A stretch of DNA of 64,000 bases from Anas platyrhynchos (GCF_047663525.1 NC_092612.1:1831501-1895500); one strand, 5' to 3'. Positions 45,201-56,222 are shown, counted from the stretch's first letter. Translations and numbers: made by a program. The notes: generated from the letters alone by a model not told the origin.

Positions 45201-48129
45201 CGAGGTGTTCTGGGGACTGCAGGGTGATGGGGACAATCACGGTGACCCAGAGGGGACACTGGGGACAGCTGGCAGGGGTCCATGCGCGCTGTAGGATCAC
45301 GCTGAGTGTGGCACGGGGCTTTGCGGGTGGGTGAAGGGGGTGTGCAGGGCTTTGGGGATGCCCCAAAGCCACCGGTGGCTCCTTCACTCCCCGAACATCC
45401 CCAGCCTCCCCCTGTGCCCACAGAGGGGGGGCGATGCCAAGCGCTGGCACCCCCCACCCACGGGGACCGGGGCCACCTTCCCACCCTCCCCGGCCACCAC
45501 CCTGCAGCTCGGGAGCTCTCCCGGGGGTTTTTATTACCCCGCAGCAGATGACGGTCAGCTCCCAAATCCCATCACGGCACGCGGGGAGCCGAGCCACCAT
45601 GGCCCCGGGGGGGGAGCACGGGCAGGTGCCCACTACCACCCCCAGCAGCCCCCCACAACCACCGAGACCCCTTCGCCTCCACCCGTCTCCAGCAGCCAGA
45701 TTTGGGGTGCAGCCCCCGCCCAGCCACAAGAAGGGTGGCCCCGTGCCCCGGCACCGTCCCTCCTGCCCCAAAAACCCAGGGCAGCCCCATGTTGTGGGAT
45801 GCTGGTGCTGCACCGGGGTGGTTGGCATCACCCTGGGGTGCCTGTAGGGGCACGGGGTGGTGGGACCACAGCCCTGAACCCGCTCCCCACCCAAAAAAAG
45901 GCACCAGCACGGGGACCAGAGGGACCGGCCTGACCTCGGAGCGCCCGGTGCCACTCCTGCCCCTTTACCAGGGATGCACCCAGGGGTGAGGGCTCCAAAG
46001 GCACCGGGGCTCAGCCACGTTCCCCCAGGGTGTGCAGGGAGCTTGTGGGGTCTCAGCTCAGCCCCACCGGCACCAGAACCCCGGGACGAGCCCCCCGCCG
46101 CCATCTCTCCGCTGTTTCAATTTCGCTGCTCTTCCTTGGGAGGGAAGAAGGGAGGGAAAGAGGAGAAAAAAAAAAAAAAAAAAAAAGCACCACACACAAC
46201 AACCCACAGAGAGAAGGAGAAGAAGAATCGCCCAGAAAATGAATAAATATTTCAATTTGAGGCGCAATCACAGCGAGTGATTGAAACGGGGGGAAGAATA
46301 ATGGGTTTCATTTAGATAAGATACAGAAAATTATTTAGTGAGAAATGAAGAGTGATGAAACCCATTCAACATCTTTGTGTGAGCGGGTGGAACTCCATGA
46401 ATGGCACAGACCCCCCCCCCCCCCCCCGGCACCCACACGCCTGGCTCCAGGTGGGGGGGAGCCCACCAGATTTTGCTCCCCCCCCCCAACCCCTAAATCC
46501 CCAAGCATCCCACCTTGGAGAGGGGCCACGGGGAGGCAGAAGCGCAACTTGGCGGTGGCCGGAGCGAGATGGGGACGGTGGCGGGACGGGGCCGCTCAGA
46601 CTGGGGGGGACTGGGGGATGCTGGGGGGGTGTTGCCCCCCCTGTCCCCATCCTCACAGCCCATCCAGCTCGTCCCTGCGGCGAGGCCAGCGCGATGCACA
46701 TGGCACCGTGCGGGCGCTTTTGTTCCTGGGAGGGCAGCGGAGCCCCGCGGTGCTTCCCCGAGCCCTGCGCGGGGGAGCCTGGGATCGACCCCCCCCCCCC
46801 CCCAGCCCCGGCCCTCTAAGAGGCTTTGCTTGCTCCTTTTAAAACCCCCCCGTTCGACTCATTTTTGTTCCTGGCATCTTAGCAACGCCGCCCCCTTAAT
46901 TAAAAATTAGATTGGATTTTGCAGCAGGGAAGGACCCGGAGGCCGTGCAAGGGGGGGGGGGGGGGCTGGCTCGGCGCAGGGCAATGCCCTCGAGCGCCCG
47001 GCCACGCACCGACCCCCCCCCGTGCCATTTGGGGGGACACAGGGGAGGGGGGGACACCCCAGCTGAGACCCCAGCAGCTTGGTGGCACGCACGGTGCCCG
47101 TGCTGTGGGGCCCTGCTGGTGGTTGGGGTGGCCGGGGGGGCACCGGGGCTGCCCCCAGCCCCTCTGCGTGACCTTGGCCACGCGGTGCCTCGTGCCTCAG
47201 TTTCCCTCGACGGCTCCGTGTGGTCATTTGGGGGGGGTCATGTAGGGACGTGGGGGGGCTCGGGTGACCCCTGGGTTGCAGCAAGCCCCTAAAACGAGGT
47301 GGGGGGGGGGGGAAAGGGGGTGCCCCACGCTGTCCCCAGCCCCGCTCCTGAGCGCTGCCCAGGCTGGGAGCTGGGGGTCCCGGCTGCCCCCGGCGCTCGC
47401 CCCCTCTCACGGACATCTCCTGGGTGGACGGACAGACGGACGGCTCGGCCAGCATCGCCACGTCCAGGCCGGGTTCCCCCCACACGTCCCCCCCTATTGT
47501 GGGGGTCCCCAGAGCTGCCGGGTCCCCCCCCGCCTGCCCCAGCACCGACAAATTCCTGCGTCCGAGCGCCGCGGCCCCCCCGGCCCCCATCTCCTCCGGC
47601 CTCACCCCGGCTCCAGCGGGACCGGACCGGGGGTGGAGGGGGGGGGGGGGGGGCAGGACCCCTGCGGGGGGGCACGGCCCCAACCGGGGGACATCCAGCG
47701 GGGCCGAAACCGGGGGGGCCCTGCCCCAAAGCAGAGCCCACCCCGGGCTGCATCAGGACGCAACAAGGGGGGGTCCGTTTGGTGCCAACCCGGGGACGCG
47801 GCTCCCCAGCCGGGGTCCACGAGCACAAACCCGGGATCCCAGCCCCCGCTGGGGGGGCTCCCCCAAGACCGTGCCCGGCCCCCCCTTAGCCTCGGCAGCC
47901 CCCCCCAGGATCCAGCCGCGGGCTCCCTTGGCCGGAGCCGGGCGCATCCCAGCGGGGCGCGGCGGCACCGCGCGGGTCCGGAGCCGGGTCCCAGCCCCGG
48001 GCAGAGCCGAGCCGAGCCGAGCCGTGCCCCGCGAGCCGTGCCAGGCTCCTCGGTGCCCCCCCCTGCCCGGCTCTTACCTTGCCCGTAGGAGTCAGCGAGA
48101 GTCAGGAGGCAGAGGAAGAGGATCCGCAT
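27326..48129 (-). CDS. KIRREL1: KIRREL1 (NEPH1), five-Ig-domain adhesion protein
   Basis: Fifteen coding exons on the minus strand: 48129-48078, 34408-34259, 33617-33468, 32574-32417, 32314-32164, 31241-31136, 31023-30875, 30767-30640, 30554-30428, 30340-30240, 30121-29923, 29830-29723, 29128-28989, 28883-28806, 27802-27326. They total 2274 bases, 757 aa, the same length as human KIRREL1. Order: signal peptide ([14 protein letters not shown]), five Ig domains (about 20-490), transmembrane helix (about 496-516, [20 protein letters not shown]) followed by LYRRRKG, and a long tail ending in the PDZ ligand QRMQTHV. Conserved marks include [20 protein letters not shown] in Ig1, an RGD in the fifth Ig domain, and tail tyrosines ([11 protein letters not shown]). 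KIRREL1 pairs with nephrin at the podocyte slit diaphragm and binds ZO-1, podocin and GRB2. The donor of the penultimate exon (AAG|GTCTGG) is weak. Confidence 0.97.
27950..28800 (+). repeat. CCCAT/CCATC satellite filling the last KIRREL1 intron
   Basis: Long tracts of (CCCAT)n alternating with degenerate blocks about 110-190 bases apart (CCATTGCCATCTCCACCTCATCC...), so a higher-order repeat sits on top of the pentamer. It occupies most of the intron at 27803-28805. Long proline/histidine/serine-rich open frames on the plus strand are repeat translations. Confidence 0.92.
29190..29722 (+). repeat. Minisatellite in KIRREL1 intron 13
   Basis: Tandem 18-30 base units on the theme CCCCATCCATGGTGTCC fill the intron 29129-29722 up to the next exon. 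This is distinct from, but related to, the pentamer satellite of the following intron. Confidence 0.88.
30160..30230 (+). repeat. GGGGAC/GGGGAT hexamer repeat in KIRREL1 intron 10
   Basis: About twelve copies of a GGGGAC or GGGGAT hexamer in a 118-base intron (30122-30239), leaving almost no unique intronic sequence. Confidence 0.85.
31410..31865 (+). repeat. 52-base tandem repeat in KIRREL1 intron 5
   Basis: Units containing CCCTGATGGATTTGGGTGCC recur at 31579, 31631, 31683 and 31735, a regular 52-base period. More diverged copies extend to about 31410 and 31865. Central copies are the most alike, as expected for unequal exchange. Confidence 0.9.
32595..32712 (+). repeat. GGGGACACxGG minisatellite in KIRREL1 intron 3
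   Basis: Roughly seven copies of an 18-base GGGGACACCGGGGACACA-like unit just outside the acceptor of the 32574-32417 exon. Confidence 0.8.
33775..34115 (+). repeat. CATGCAGGGACCCCAA minisatellite in KIRREL1 intron 2
   Basis: About eighteen copies of a 17-18 base unit (ACATGCAGGGACCCCAAT with variants) fill the middle of the intron 33618-34258. Confidence 0.88.
34930..35092 (+). repeat. GGCACGGCTC / GGCACAGC decamer repeat
   Basis: About sixteen imperfect 10-base units such as TCGGCACGGC and TCGGCACAGC near the start of KIRREL1 intron 1. Confidence 0.82.
35965..36115 (+). repeat. (CCATCC)n microsatellite in KIRREL1 intron 1
   Basis: About twenty almost perfect CCCCAT hexamers, then a CAGTCCCATC variant. 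It is highly uniform and probably length-variable. Confidence 0.9.
38165..38340 (+). repeat. CCCTGTCCCCAT minisatellite in KIRREL1 intron 1
   Basis: Alternating CCCTGTCCC and CCATTCCCAT blocks with a period of about 6-12 bases, next to an AT-rich island (38080-38150). Confidence 0.82.
38875..38985 (+). repeat. GGGGACATCT repeat in KIRREL1 intron 1
   Basis: About seven copies of an 18-base CATCGGGGACATCTCCA-like unit. Confidence 0.8.
40560..41330 (+). repeat. TGTGCATGCAC-type repeat with a 190-base internal duplication
   Basis: Alternating purine-pyrimidine sequence rich in GTGTGCATGC and GCACCAGATGCTTGC units. A segment at 40891-41057 is repeated almost unchanged at 41081-41245 (190-base offset). 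Such sequence can adopt Z-DNA. A similar TGTGCATGCG block occurs just upstream of KIRREL1 at 48540-48730. Confidence 0.87.
43205..43412 (+). repeat. Polypyrimidine tract with (CTT)n and C runs
   Basis: A T-run and TTTTTAATT block, then mostly T and C including (TTC)8-like and C8-C9 runs at 43340-43400. It is a long homopurine-homopyrimidine tract inside KIRREL1 intron 1, capable of triplex formation. Confidence 0.75.
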
Positions 48130-48520
48130 GCTCCCGTCCCGGCCGCGCTGCGGGCAGGGGGCGCGGGGGGGGGCCGCTGCCCCGCCGCCCCGCTCGACCC
48201 CGCCGCCGCTGCTAGAGCATGGCCCGGCCGGGCAGGGGCCGGGGAAGGGCCGCGGGCTGCGGTGGCTCCGCTCCGAGCCGTGCCGAGCCGCTCCGAGCCG
48301 TGCAAAGCCGTGCCGAGCCGTGCCGCGCCGCCCCGGAGTGCGCGCTGCCGGCGGGGCGGGGCCGGGCCGGGGGCGGCAACTCGGGAAAGTTGGGGAGGGG
48401 GGAGCGGGGGCGGGGGGGCGAGAGGGGGCCCGAGCCTTGGGGGGGCGCGGGGGGGCGGCTTTTTGCACGACGGGAGGGGTGCGCACCCGAGGGTTGCGCC
48501 TGGACGCGCGTGGGACCTTG
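47560..48520 (-). promoter_or_regulatory. KIRREL1: KIRREL1 CpG-island promoter and signal-peptide exon
   Basis: A CpG-dense block around the KIRREL1 start codon (48127-48129). Immediately upstream is GC-box-like sequence and a GCCGAGCCGTGC repeat (48250-48335). No TATA box is visible, consistent with a dispersed CpG-island promoter. The transcription start is likely within 48150-48400 on the minus strand, but an additional upstream untranslated exon cannot be excluded. Confidence 0.6.
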
Positions 48521-48537
48521 GAGTTGCTCGCGTGTGC

Positions 48538-48800
48538 ACGAGTGTGCATGCGTGTGCATGAGTGTGCATGCGTGTGCATGCGTGTGCAGGCGCGTGCACG
48601 CGTGTTTGTGCGTGTGCATGCGTGGCGGCGCGTGCACGCGGGGCGAACACGCGTGTGAGCACGCCGGGGGGGGGGCTTTGTGCCACTGTGCCAGTGCGTG
48701 TGCACGCCCGTGCACGCGTGTCACGCCGCACGCGTGCGTCCTGGGGCGTGCGTCCCCCTGCGTGTGCACACTCGGGCACGTGCACGCCAGCTGGGTGGGT
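48538..48800 (+). repeat. TGTGCATGCG alternating repeat upstream of KIRREL1
   Basis: Tandem GTGTGCATGC/GTGCACGC units; alternating purine-pyrimidine with frequent CpG and a possible Z-DNA segment bordering the CpG island. Confidence 0.82.
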
Positions 48801-49139
48801 GTGCAAGGCGTGGGGCTGCCCGGGGTGAGCAGCACCCACCCGGGACCCCGCAGCACCCAGCCGGGGCAGGGGGCTGCGGGCTGAGCCCCCCTGTCCTCGC
48901 CCTACCTCACCTCTCCGCCGCCGTTTGGGCGGCCTCTCCCCCGCGCCGCACGCTTGCTGATCCTCCCCTCTCTCTATTCCTCTTTTGAAAACTTTCTAAG
49001 CCCCAACTGAAGGCCCTGGATATCAGCGGCTCGAAAAATCCTCTTGCCTACAGGCTCTGGGGAAGGGAAGCTTTCCAAGTCGAGCGGAGCGGGCTAAGCC
49101 CTCGGTAGAGGCAGAAGCTTCAGCTTTCATGGTTGGGTT

Positions 49140-49230
49140 TTTATTTTTTTTTTTTTTTTCTTGGCTGTTGTTGTTGGGTTTCTTTCTTTCTTTCTTTCTT
49201 TCTTTTTTTTTTTTTTTTTTTTTTTTAAAT
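49140..49230 (+). repeat. T-run and (TTTC)n microsatellite
   Basis: Long T runs interrupted by TTGTTGTTGGG and a pure TTTC tract of about six units. No flanking target-site duplication or retrogene body was recognised. Confidence 0.85.
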
Positions 49231-52074
49231 AGAATTTCTAGCCCTGAGGGTTTTAGAGAAAACATTGCAAATGGGAACCAGCGCCGGCTGCCTGCCTGAG
49301 TCAGCAGGCATCTCCTGCGCCCGCCGGCGGCTGCAGCTTTGCCAAGGGTGGAGGAGCGCGGGGCGACGGGCAGGGAGCTGAGGCCGCCTGCGAGCGGGGA
49401 GGCCGAGCGCTTGGCTCCAGTGGGGATTTCTGGCAGGGCTTTTGAGCCTTCGCTCTGATTTTTACTTTTTGTCGGAGCTGCTGCCCCCAGCCCGGGCTCT
49501 GCGCGGGGCGCTGGCGTCGCCGGGTGCCCCCCGTGCCATGCAGGAGGTGGCTCACGGCGCACTGCGGGGGCTCTTTCTCCTCCTCCTCCTTTTCCTCCTC
49601 TTGCTCGTCCCTCGCAAGGGGTTGGGGGCTGCAGCTTCGCCCCGGCCCTGCCCTGCCCTTTGCCCCCCGCTCGGTGAGCCAGGATCCGGCCCCGCTGCCG
49701 GCGGCTCCGCGCTGCCCCCTGGTGCCGCCGCCCGGGCAATAAAAGATGCTGAGCGCCGAGGGCGCCCGGTTCCAGCTGGGGACGAGGCATCGCCGTGTCC
49801 CCTGCCCTCCTGAGAGGCCAAATCCTGCCCTCGGCTCGCCAAAGCCCCCTGCTCTGCCCCCGGGGATGGAGCGTGGGGCGAGGGGCCGGGGAGCTGCCGC
49901 CCTCCCCCCGGAGGAATGTGGAGCAGAGGCGATGGAGATAAGTAGGAGGGAGTTTGTCAGGCACGAAGGAAAGGGAGAGAGGTCAGGGGGGAGCGGTGGG
50001 GAATTTGCTGACGGGGGGAGGAGAGCAGAGGAGCTGCCACGTTCGCTGCCACGTTCGCTACTCAGGAGCAGGGGGTGGCTGCGGATGGGGCTGGGGCTGG
50101 GGGCACCCCAAAAACAAGGATGGAAGGAGCAGAGCAGGACCCCCCGGCCCCTGCTACGTGCCAGCCACCACGGCATCACGGAGGGATGAGCATCAAGTCC
50201 ATGGACCCCAGAGTTGGGGCAGGATGAATGAACCCATCCTCGCAGCAAGCGTGGGCCATCATGGCTTGGGGACACTCTTCGAGGTCCCCGTGGTCCCATC
50301 CGGCAGGGTGCTGAGGAGCAGGCAGGAAGGTGCCGGCGGTGCCGGGAGGGGGGCAGCTGGGGACCAGGCTCACGACACCTCCCGGCACCCTGTGCGGGGC
50401 CGGAGCTGGCATCAGCGATTTGTTTTCTCCCACTCGCCGAGCGCCGGAGGCAGAACGGGAACTCCCGTGGTGCGCGGCGGTCCATGAAAGCCCATCTGTG
50501 CCAATAATAATAACAATCATAATGATATTTATACAGAGCCTAATGTCTCCGAGCAGCTTCCAGAACCCATTTGGAGGCAGCCGCTCGCCTTTGCTCATTA
50601 CGAGCGGCGCGCTGGAGCGGAATGGCTAACGAACCTGCTCGTTAGCCGGCCCCGGCCCGTGTGGGCGCAGCGCCAGGTGACATCGGCGCGGGGCTGCCCA
50701 GGGTCCCCGCCATCCTTTGGTGGCTTTGGTGAGGGCTGGGGAGGTGCCTGGGGGGCTTCAATGCCCGGGGGGCCCTGCCCGGTGCCGCCAGCCCCGCTCG
50801 CGGCGTGATGGAGAGGACGGGATTTCGCTTTCCGCTCACCGGGATGGAACAACAGGGAGCAGAAAAATAATTTGAAAGCTTCCGAAAAGCACCTCGGCGG
50901 GGAAAGGAGGTGGATTTCCCTCCCCGATTCAATAAGCGGCCGGGCTGGAGAAGCCTACCCCGGCTCCGCAGCCCCGCGTTAGGGCTCTTTATTATTATTA
51001 TTTCTGTAAAGCAATTACGAGGCAGCCTCCTTGCCTGCACTCCCGTGCTCCCACCAGCGTGACCTCCGTTCCGCCGTAATTAACGGCCTTCCAGGAGGGG
51101 AGGCAGCGGGCGCTGCGTGCCCGGCTCCTGCCTGCTCGGCGGATGGTGATTTGCAAAGAGCTGCAGGAGGCTCGATTTCCTAAGGAAACGCAGCTTATGC
51201 GCTCGTGCTCCCGCTCCCTGCCAATAACTTCTGAACTCCTTGGCTGATTGAAAACAAATTTCACAAGCGGGTCAAAGTCACGGGGATAAAGGATCTCAGC
51301 GGGGCTTCCTCGGGATCCAGCTGCTTCGCCGCTCGCTGCCTCGGTTTCCCCATCAGCAAACCGCTCAGCAGCAGCTCCCCAGGGCCAGCGAGAGCAGAGC
51401 CGGGAGCCCTGGGGCTGGCCGGGTGCTGCCTAACCACGGATTTGCTCCAAATGCCAGGGAAATGGCCAAAATGCTGCCTCCAGCATCGTCGCCCCAGGGC
51501 CGGGCCAGCCCCAGCTCCGAGCTTCACCCTCTCTCCACCCTTTGCAGCTCACCTCGAGCACCCCAACACTGGTGGAAACACCAGTTGTGTTTCCGAGGTG
51601 CCATGGCTGTTTATTCTTTATTTTTTTCCCTTTCGCACACTAATTCCTGGAGTGTGCTTCCATCTCCTAACGAGGTTTTATTTGTCGTGTTTGTTTGTTC
51701 GCCTCCTGGGCTCGGCTCTCGGACAGAGGTGCTAATAAAGCAGACATCTGTCACGGGGGATTAGATTGTGTTCTTGTTAACACGCTGTTTCCTTTAAATA
51801 AATAATTGTCCCCCAAACTGGCATTCAATTATTAAAGCAAACACTGGCGCGCGGGTGACGGAGCAGCGTCAGGATGCTCTGGGAGAGCCGCGGAGATCGA
51901 GGGACATCCCCAGGCAGTGCCCGTGCGTCCACCCTGTCCCCGTCCCCCCCCCATGGGGACAAACCCGGGGCAAAGTGTGGGAGGTCGCCCTCGCAGCTCT
52001 CAGGTGTGAATTTTCTTGCCTGTTCCCCGTCCTCCAGGCTGGGTTTGATTGCCTCCTTCGCAGGCTGTGCCTCA

Positions 52075-52300
52075 GCATGGGGACCCTATGCCTCATTTTG
52101 GGGACCCTGTCCCTCATTTTGGGGACCCTGTGCCTTGTCATGGAGACCCTGTGTGTCATCATGGGGATGCTGTGCCTCATTTTGGGGACCCTGTGCCTCG
52201 TCAGGGGACCCTGTGCCTTGTCATGGGGACCCTGTGCCTCATTTTGGGGACCCTGTGCCTCATTTTGGGGACCCTGTGCCTTGTCTTGGGGACTGCGCTT
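52075..52300 (+). repeat. 21-base minisatellite (GGGGACCCTGTGCCTCATTTT)
   Basis: Ten or so copies of a 21-base unit; CCTCATTTT is spaced 21 bases apart at 52091 and 52112. Some copies are replaced by a CCTTGTCATGG variant. Confidence 0.88.
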
Positions 52301-54984
52301 TTTCATCCCCTTACCCCACGGGTCTGAGGCCCGCTTCATGCACGATTTCCATCAGATCTGGCAAAGAGGCAGAGGAGCGAGATGCTTCGGAAGCGGACGC
52401 AGGGAGGGGACGGGGAGCGGAGCTGTGCCGGACAGGGGCCGGGTCTCGGTGCCTGGGGATTTTCCCTCTGCACCGGGCTCCTGCTGCTCCTGCTTAATGA
52501 CAGCAGGACCTGGGAGAAATACGGCTCTCTCCACACACTCGAGATGTTGAGAGCAAGCCCTGGCCCTTGGCAGGGAGGATTTAGGCTTGCTGGGGGAGAT
52601 GGAAATGCGTGTTTGCCGGCTGGTGATGATAGCAGCCATAAAGCATGCGCGCGGTGCCCCGTGGTGTTAATAAAGCCCAGGTAACGAGCCTGCCGCCAGC
52701 TGGGGCTCCCTGAGGGGTGCTCGGGGTGTGTGGGGTGCGGGGGGAGCATGAAAATGCTGCTGGGGGGTCTGGGAGATGTAGGGGGGGCACAACTGCTGGG
52801 ACTGGTACACAAGGCAGGGCTGGATCTGTGCCACCTTGTAGGTGCAAAAAAATGAGCTCAGTGCCCCCAAATCCCCAGGGGGTGGCACCCCCAGAGCCAG
52901 ACCCTACAAACCCTACACACTCCCTGCACCACGGCCGTGTGGGGACGGTGGATGGGGCAGTGCCAGGCTCTGCACGTCGGGGCAAAACGTCAGAGCGACG
53001 CGAAAGCCTGGGGTGCCCCGGCAGGGCTCTCCTTCCCGCTCGTCCTTATTTGCCCAGTCCTAATTCATAAATCAGCAGGCGCGAGTAATTTTCCCAGGAG
53101 AGCATTTAGACGGCAGATTGAATGAGTAATTTACTGGGAACATTAAGACGGCACCGGATAACTTATTTATGAGAACTTTTTGACAGATCTGCCCGTCAAT
53201 AATTTATGCCGCACAGCATTTAGTCAGGGTCACCAGTAAATAATTCACTTATTAAAAAACTACGGAAGGTTTTATGAGACGCTGAGTTACTATCTCACAC
53301 CGAATTTGGGGCCGTAAACATGAATCTGGTGCTGACCCGGTAGCAGAGGAATCCCTGGATGGGGAGCGCTGGGACCAGGCACTGCAGGGCACGGGGTGGG
53401 AGCAGGGACAAGGAGAGGTGTCGCTGGATTTGGGGGCAGCTGCTTCACTTCTCGTCCTCGTAGGGCTCAGTCCTTGGTCACCACGTGGACAGCCTCCTTC
53501 AGCATCACCTGTGGACTGAGGAGGGTGGCCACAAAAAACCCCAGGGCCACACGGTGCCTTCCTCCCCCAGCACCCAGGGGCTGTCCCCTGCCCGTCCCCA
53601 TTGCGGTGGCGTCTCCTGCGTGGTGCTCAGTGCCTGTGCCCGGTCCCACTGTCCCCATTCCTCCTCGAAACACCCCGAAGCATCCCTAGGGATGGGTGCT
53701 GGTGCAGCCGGGATGCTCCAGGCTCCCTGCCCGGCATCTCAGCCCCCTCAGCCGAGCAGCGTGGCCCCAGCCGTGCCCCTGGGTCCCCTCCTCTGTGGGG
53801 GTGTCTGGGGACCCCCAGTCCGTGGAGCTGTGCCCTGCTGCAGCAGGAAAGCCCTGGGGCTGGTGGAGGGCGATTGCACGAGGCTGGCTGGAGGGATGTG
53901 GGTGTTTGTGGGGTGAAGGACGGGGTGATTTGGCATGGGCTTTGCTGAGGAAGGGGCAGCAGCTTCGCTAAGGTGTGCCCGGGTCTGATCCTGCCCCGGG
54001 TGCGCAGGGAGGAGGAGGCAGCTCCTGCAGAGCCCATCCTGGCCGTGTGGGTGACAAATAACCCGGTGGGGCTGGAGGAGACCGGGAGAGGGAAGGTGGC
54101 CCCGGGCAGCCCCCAGCATCCCAGCCCGTTCCCCGTCAAATCCACCTGGAAGCAGGGGCACGAATTTTGCCATCACCCCACAGCTCAGGCGCTGCGTAAA
54201 GCAGCTTTGGGCTTTCGTTTGCCTCTTCCCGTGGTCACCAGACCTTCCCGACCCTCCTTCCATCCTTGACCCGACCAAAGCGAGGGTTTCCACCGCTCCC
54301 AGCTTCACCCCAGCGGTTTGGGGTTAATGCACGGAGCCAGGGCGGGCTGCACCCTAAGGGGGTGCCCGGGGGTGGGGGGGGACCCCCACCCGGAGCCAGC
54401 CCGGCCCGGTGCGCGGTCGCATGCTGCCACCTCTCGGGCAGAGCCGCGCTCTGGGCAGGGCGAGCGTTTTGCCTAAAAGCTTGCTTTTTCCCCCCATTTC
54501 ATTTCCAGCGAAAGGGAAGTCGGGCGCTGCGGGAACGGGCTGCGCCCCCGAGCCGGGGGGCTGCGGGCGAGCTAAAAGCAAGAAGCGATCGCAGCCTCAG
54601 CGGGGCAGGGCTGTGGGGTGCCCGTGGGGACCCCCCCGGCAGCAGCACCCCCCGAGCCTCGCGCAGGGCTCAGGGGCCACATCCTGCACCCCCCCGCAGC
54701 ATCGCCGGGGTCAGGGCCGGCAGTGGCCACGTATCCCCGTGTCCCCGTGTCCCTGAGTCCCCGTGGCCCCGTCCCTCGTGCGGCCACGCGAGCGGCTCCC
54801 CCCCGGAGCCCCCCCCGGCGCCTGCACATCTCAGGGGCCACATTTCGCTGGAAGGGGGGATGAGAAACCGCGGATGATGCGCTGAATAAAAACACCCTCT
54901 CCTCTGCAATGCGGTGCTTCGAGTATGCAGCATCTTCCCTTCCTCCTCAATGTGGTCTGTGAAACGTGGTAAATGCTTCCCTTT

Positions 54985-55072
54985 CATTCCCTTCCTTTTT
55001 TTTTTTTCTTTTTTTTTCTTTTTTTTTTTTTCTCCCCTCCCTCTCTCATTTTCTTCCCCCCTCTCTCCCGTG
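54985..55072 (+). repeat. Polypyrimidine (T/C) tract
   Basis: Nearly pure T and C over almost 90 bases, T-rich then CT-rich. A homopurine-homopyrimidine tract with no coding potential. Confidence 0.8.
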
Positions 55073-56004
55073 GCTCGCGCTCCCCGGGCAAGCCGCAGAA
55101 AGCTCCTCCAGCAAAGGGAAGGTCCCCTTGATGTAAATTGTTCCCTACATGTTGAACCCGGCCGCAGACAAAAGCTCTAATTAATCGGCTCAGCCCCTGC
55201 TCTGGAGTGGAGGTTTGCAACCTCGCCTTTCCTTTGGAGCCTTAATTAGTTTTTGCTCCTCTGCCTGCGAGCAGGGGGCCGGGGCCGGGGGAGTCCCCGC
55301 GTCCCACGGCACCGTGGGGAGCGGGGACACGCGGGGAAACGGCCCCGAGAGGGCACAGCGGTGACTAATGAGCACCCAGCAATTAATGATGGGCACGTGA
55401 GGCATCCTTTTACTGCCCCGAAGGAGAAATGGAGCCAAGTGGTCCCGCGGCAGGGCAGGATGCGCCCCTCGAGGGGGCTGATGCTGCTCCCCCATCGCTT
55501 CGGGTGACGGAGGAGCGGGGACCCTGTGCCCATTCCGTGCCTGCTTTGGGGCTGCAGAAAACCCACCCTGGGGAGATGGGAGCTGCCACCGCGGAGTTTT
55601 TCCAAGAGTTTTGCCCAGGATCTGCCCGGCTCCCATCCTTTAACACCATCCCTGGGGATGCTGAGGCCCTCGAGAGCATCCCCGGGGTGCGTGGGGCTCC
55701 CCTCGGGGCCGCGGCGCTGACCGCTTGGCCGGGGAACGGGAAGAGCTGGGAGACAATGAGCTTAGGCACCAAGCCCATAAGGTGATTAGCGGCAGCGAGG
55801 GGATCACAAGGCAGATGCAGACGGCGAGGGGGGGGGACACACACGGATTAGGGGCTCCTCTCCCCTCTCCCTGCATCACGCCCTGGCCGGGGCAGCCGTG
55901 CAGGGGACAGTGCGGGGCTGTGCAGGTTTAATTTGGGCAGCCCTGAAATCCCAGGGCAGGAAGCAAAGCGGAGCGGGGTAAAACCACTCTCCGGACAAGC
56001 TCAT

Positions 56005-56222
56005 TAATATCTCCCAGCGCCGTCGATTTCGCAGCGTATCTATCGGCCGGGCTAGATAAGGGCCAACAAACCGCTGCCGCCTTCAGATAAGGCGGTGCTC
56101 CTTCGCCGTCGCGCCCCGCTCGCAGTTTATCTGACGGCGGCAGATCTGGAGGTAAAGAGATTTGGCAGCGAGAAGAAACCTGCGGCGATGCGCAGGCGAT
56201 ACGCCGAGCTGCCCAGATAAAA
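56005..56222. promoter_or_regulatory. GATA-motif cluster (candidate haematopoietic enhancer)
   Basis: Eight GATA/TATC cores in about 215 bases (near 56008, 56037, 56041, 56055, 56086, 56128, 56198 and 56216), four of them within the strong AGATAA context (TAGATAAGG, CAGATAAGG, TTTATCTG, CAGATAAA). It lies about 320 bases beyond the SLAM-C polyadenylation signal. Position and motif density suggest a blood-cell enhancer for the SLAM-C/CD244 pair; function is inferred. Confidence 0.5.

Larger units (their letters stand above)
34409..48077 (-). other. KIRREL1: KIRREL1 intron 1
   Basis: A 13.7-kb intron in a gene whose other introns are all about 1 kb or less. It holds several minisatellites (listed separately), a polypyrimidine tract (43200-43400), a T-rich tract (36500-36522) and a series of AT-rich, non-repetitive islands at about 37590-37660, 38080-38150, 39130-39225, 39640-39850, 41560-41670, 41755-41890, 43975-44110, 46215-46345 and 46885-46920. 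Many islands carry TAATTA/TAATTG homeodomain cores. No coding exon was recognised. Large first introns often hold enhancers. Confidence 0.6.

Noticed and set aside
44431-46104. A 557-codon minus-strand open frame inside KIRREL1 intron 1
   Set aside because: GC-rich composition makes long chance frames common here; it has no recognisable domain, is low-complexity Gly/Pro/Arg, and lacks a credible promoter or polyadenylation signal.
47602-48705. Long minus-strand frame continuous with the KIRREL1 signal peptide
   Set aside because: The upstream part is Arg/His/Thr-rich translation of the TGTGCATGC repeat; the ATG at 48127-48129 starts a signal peptide matching KIRREL1.
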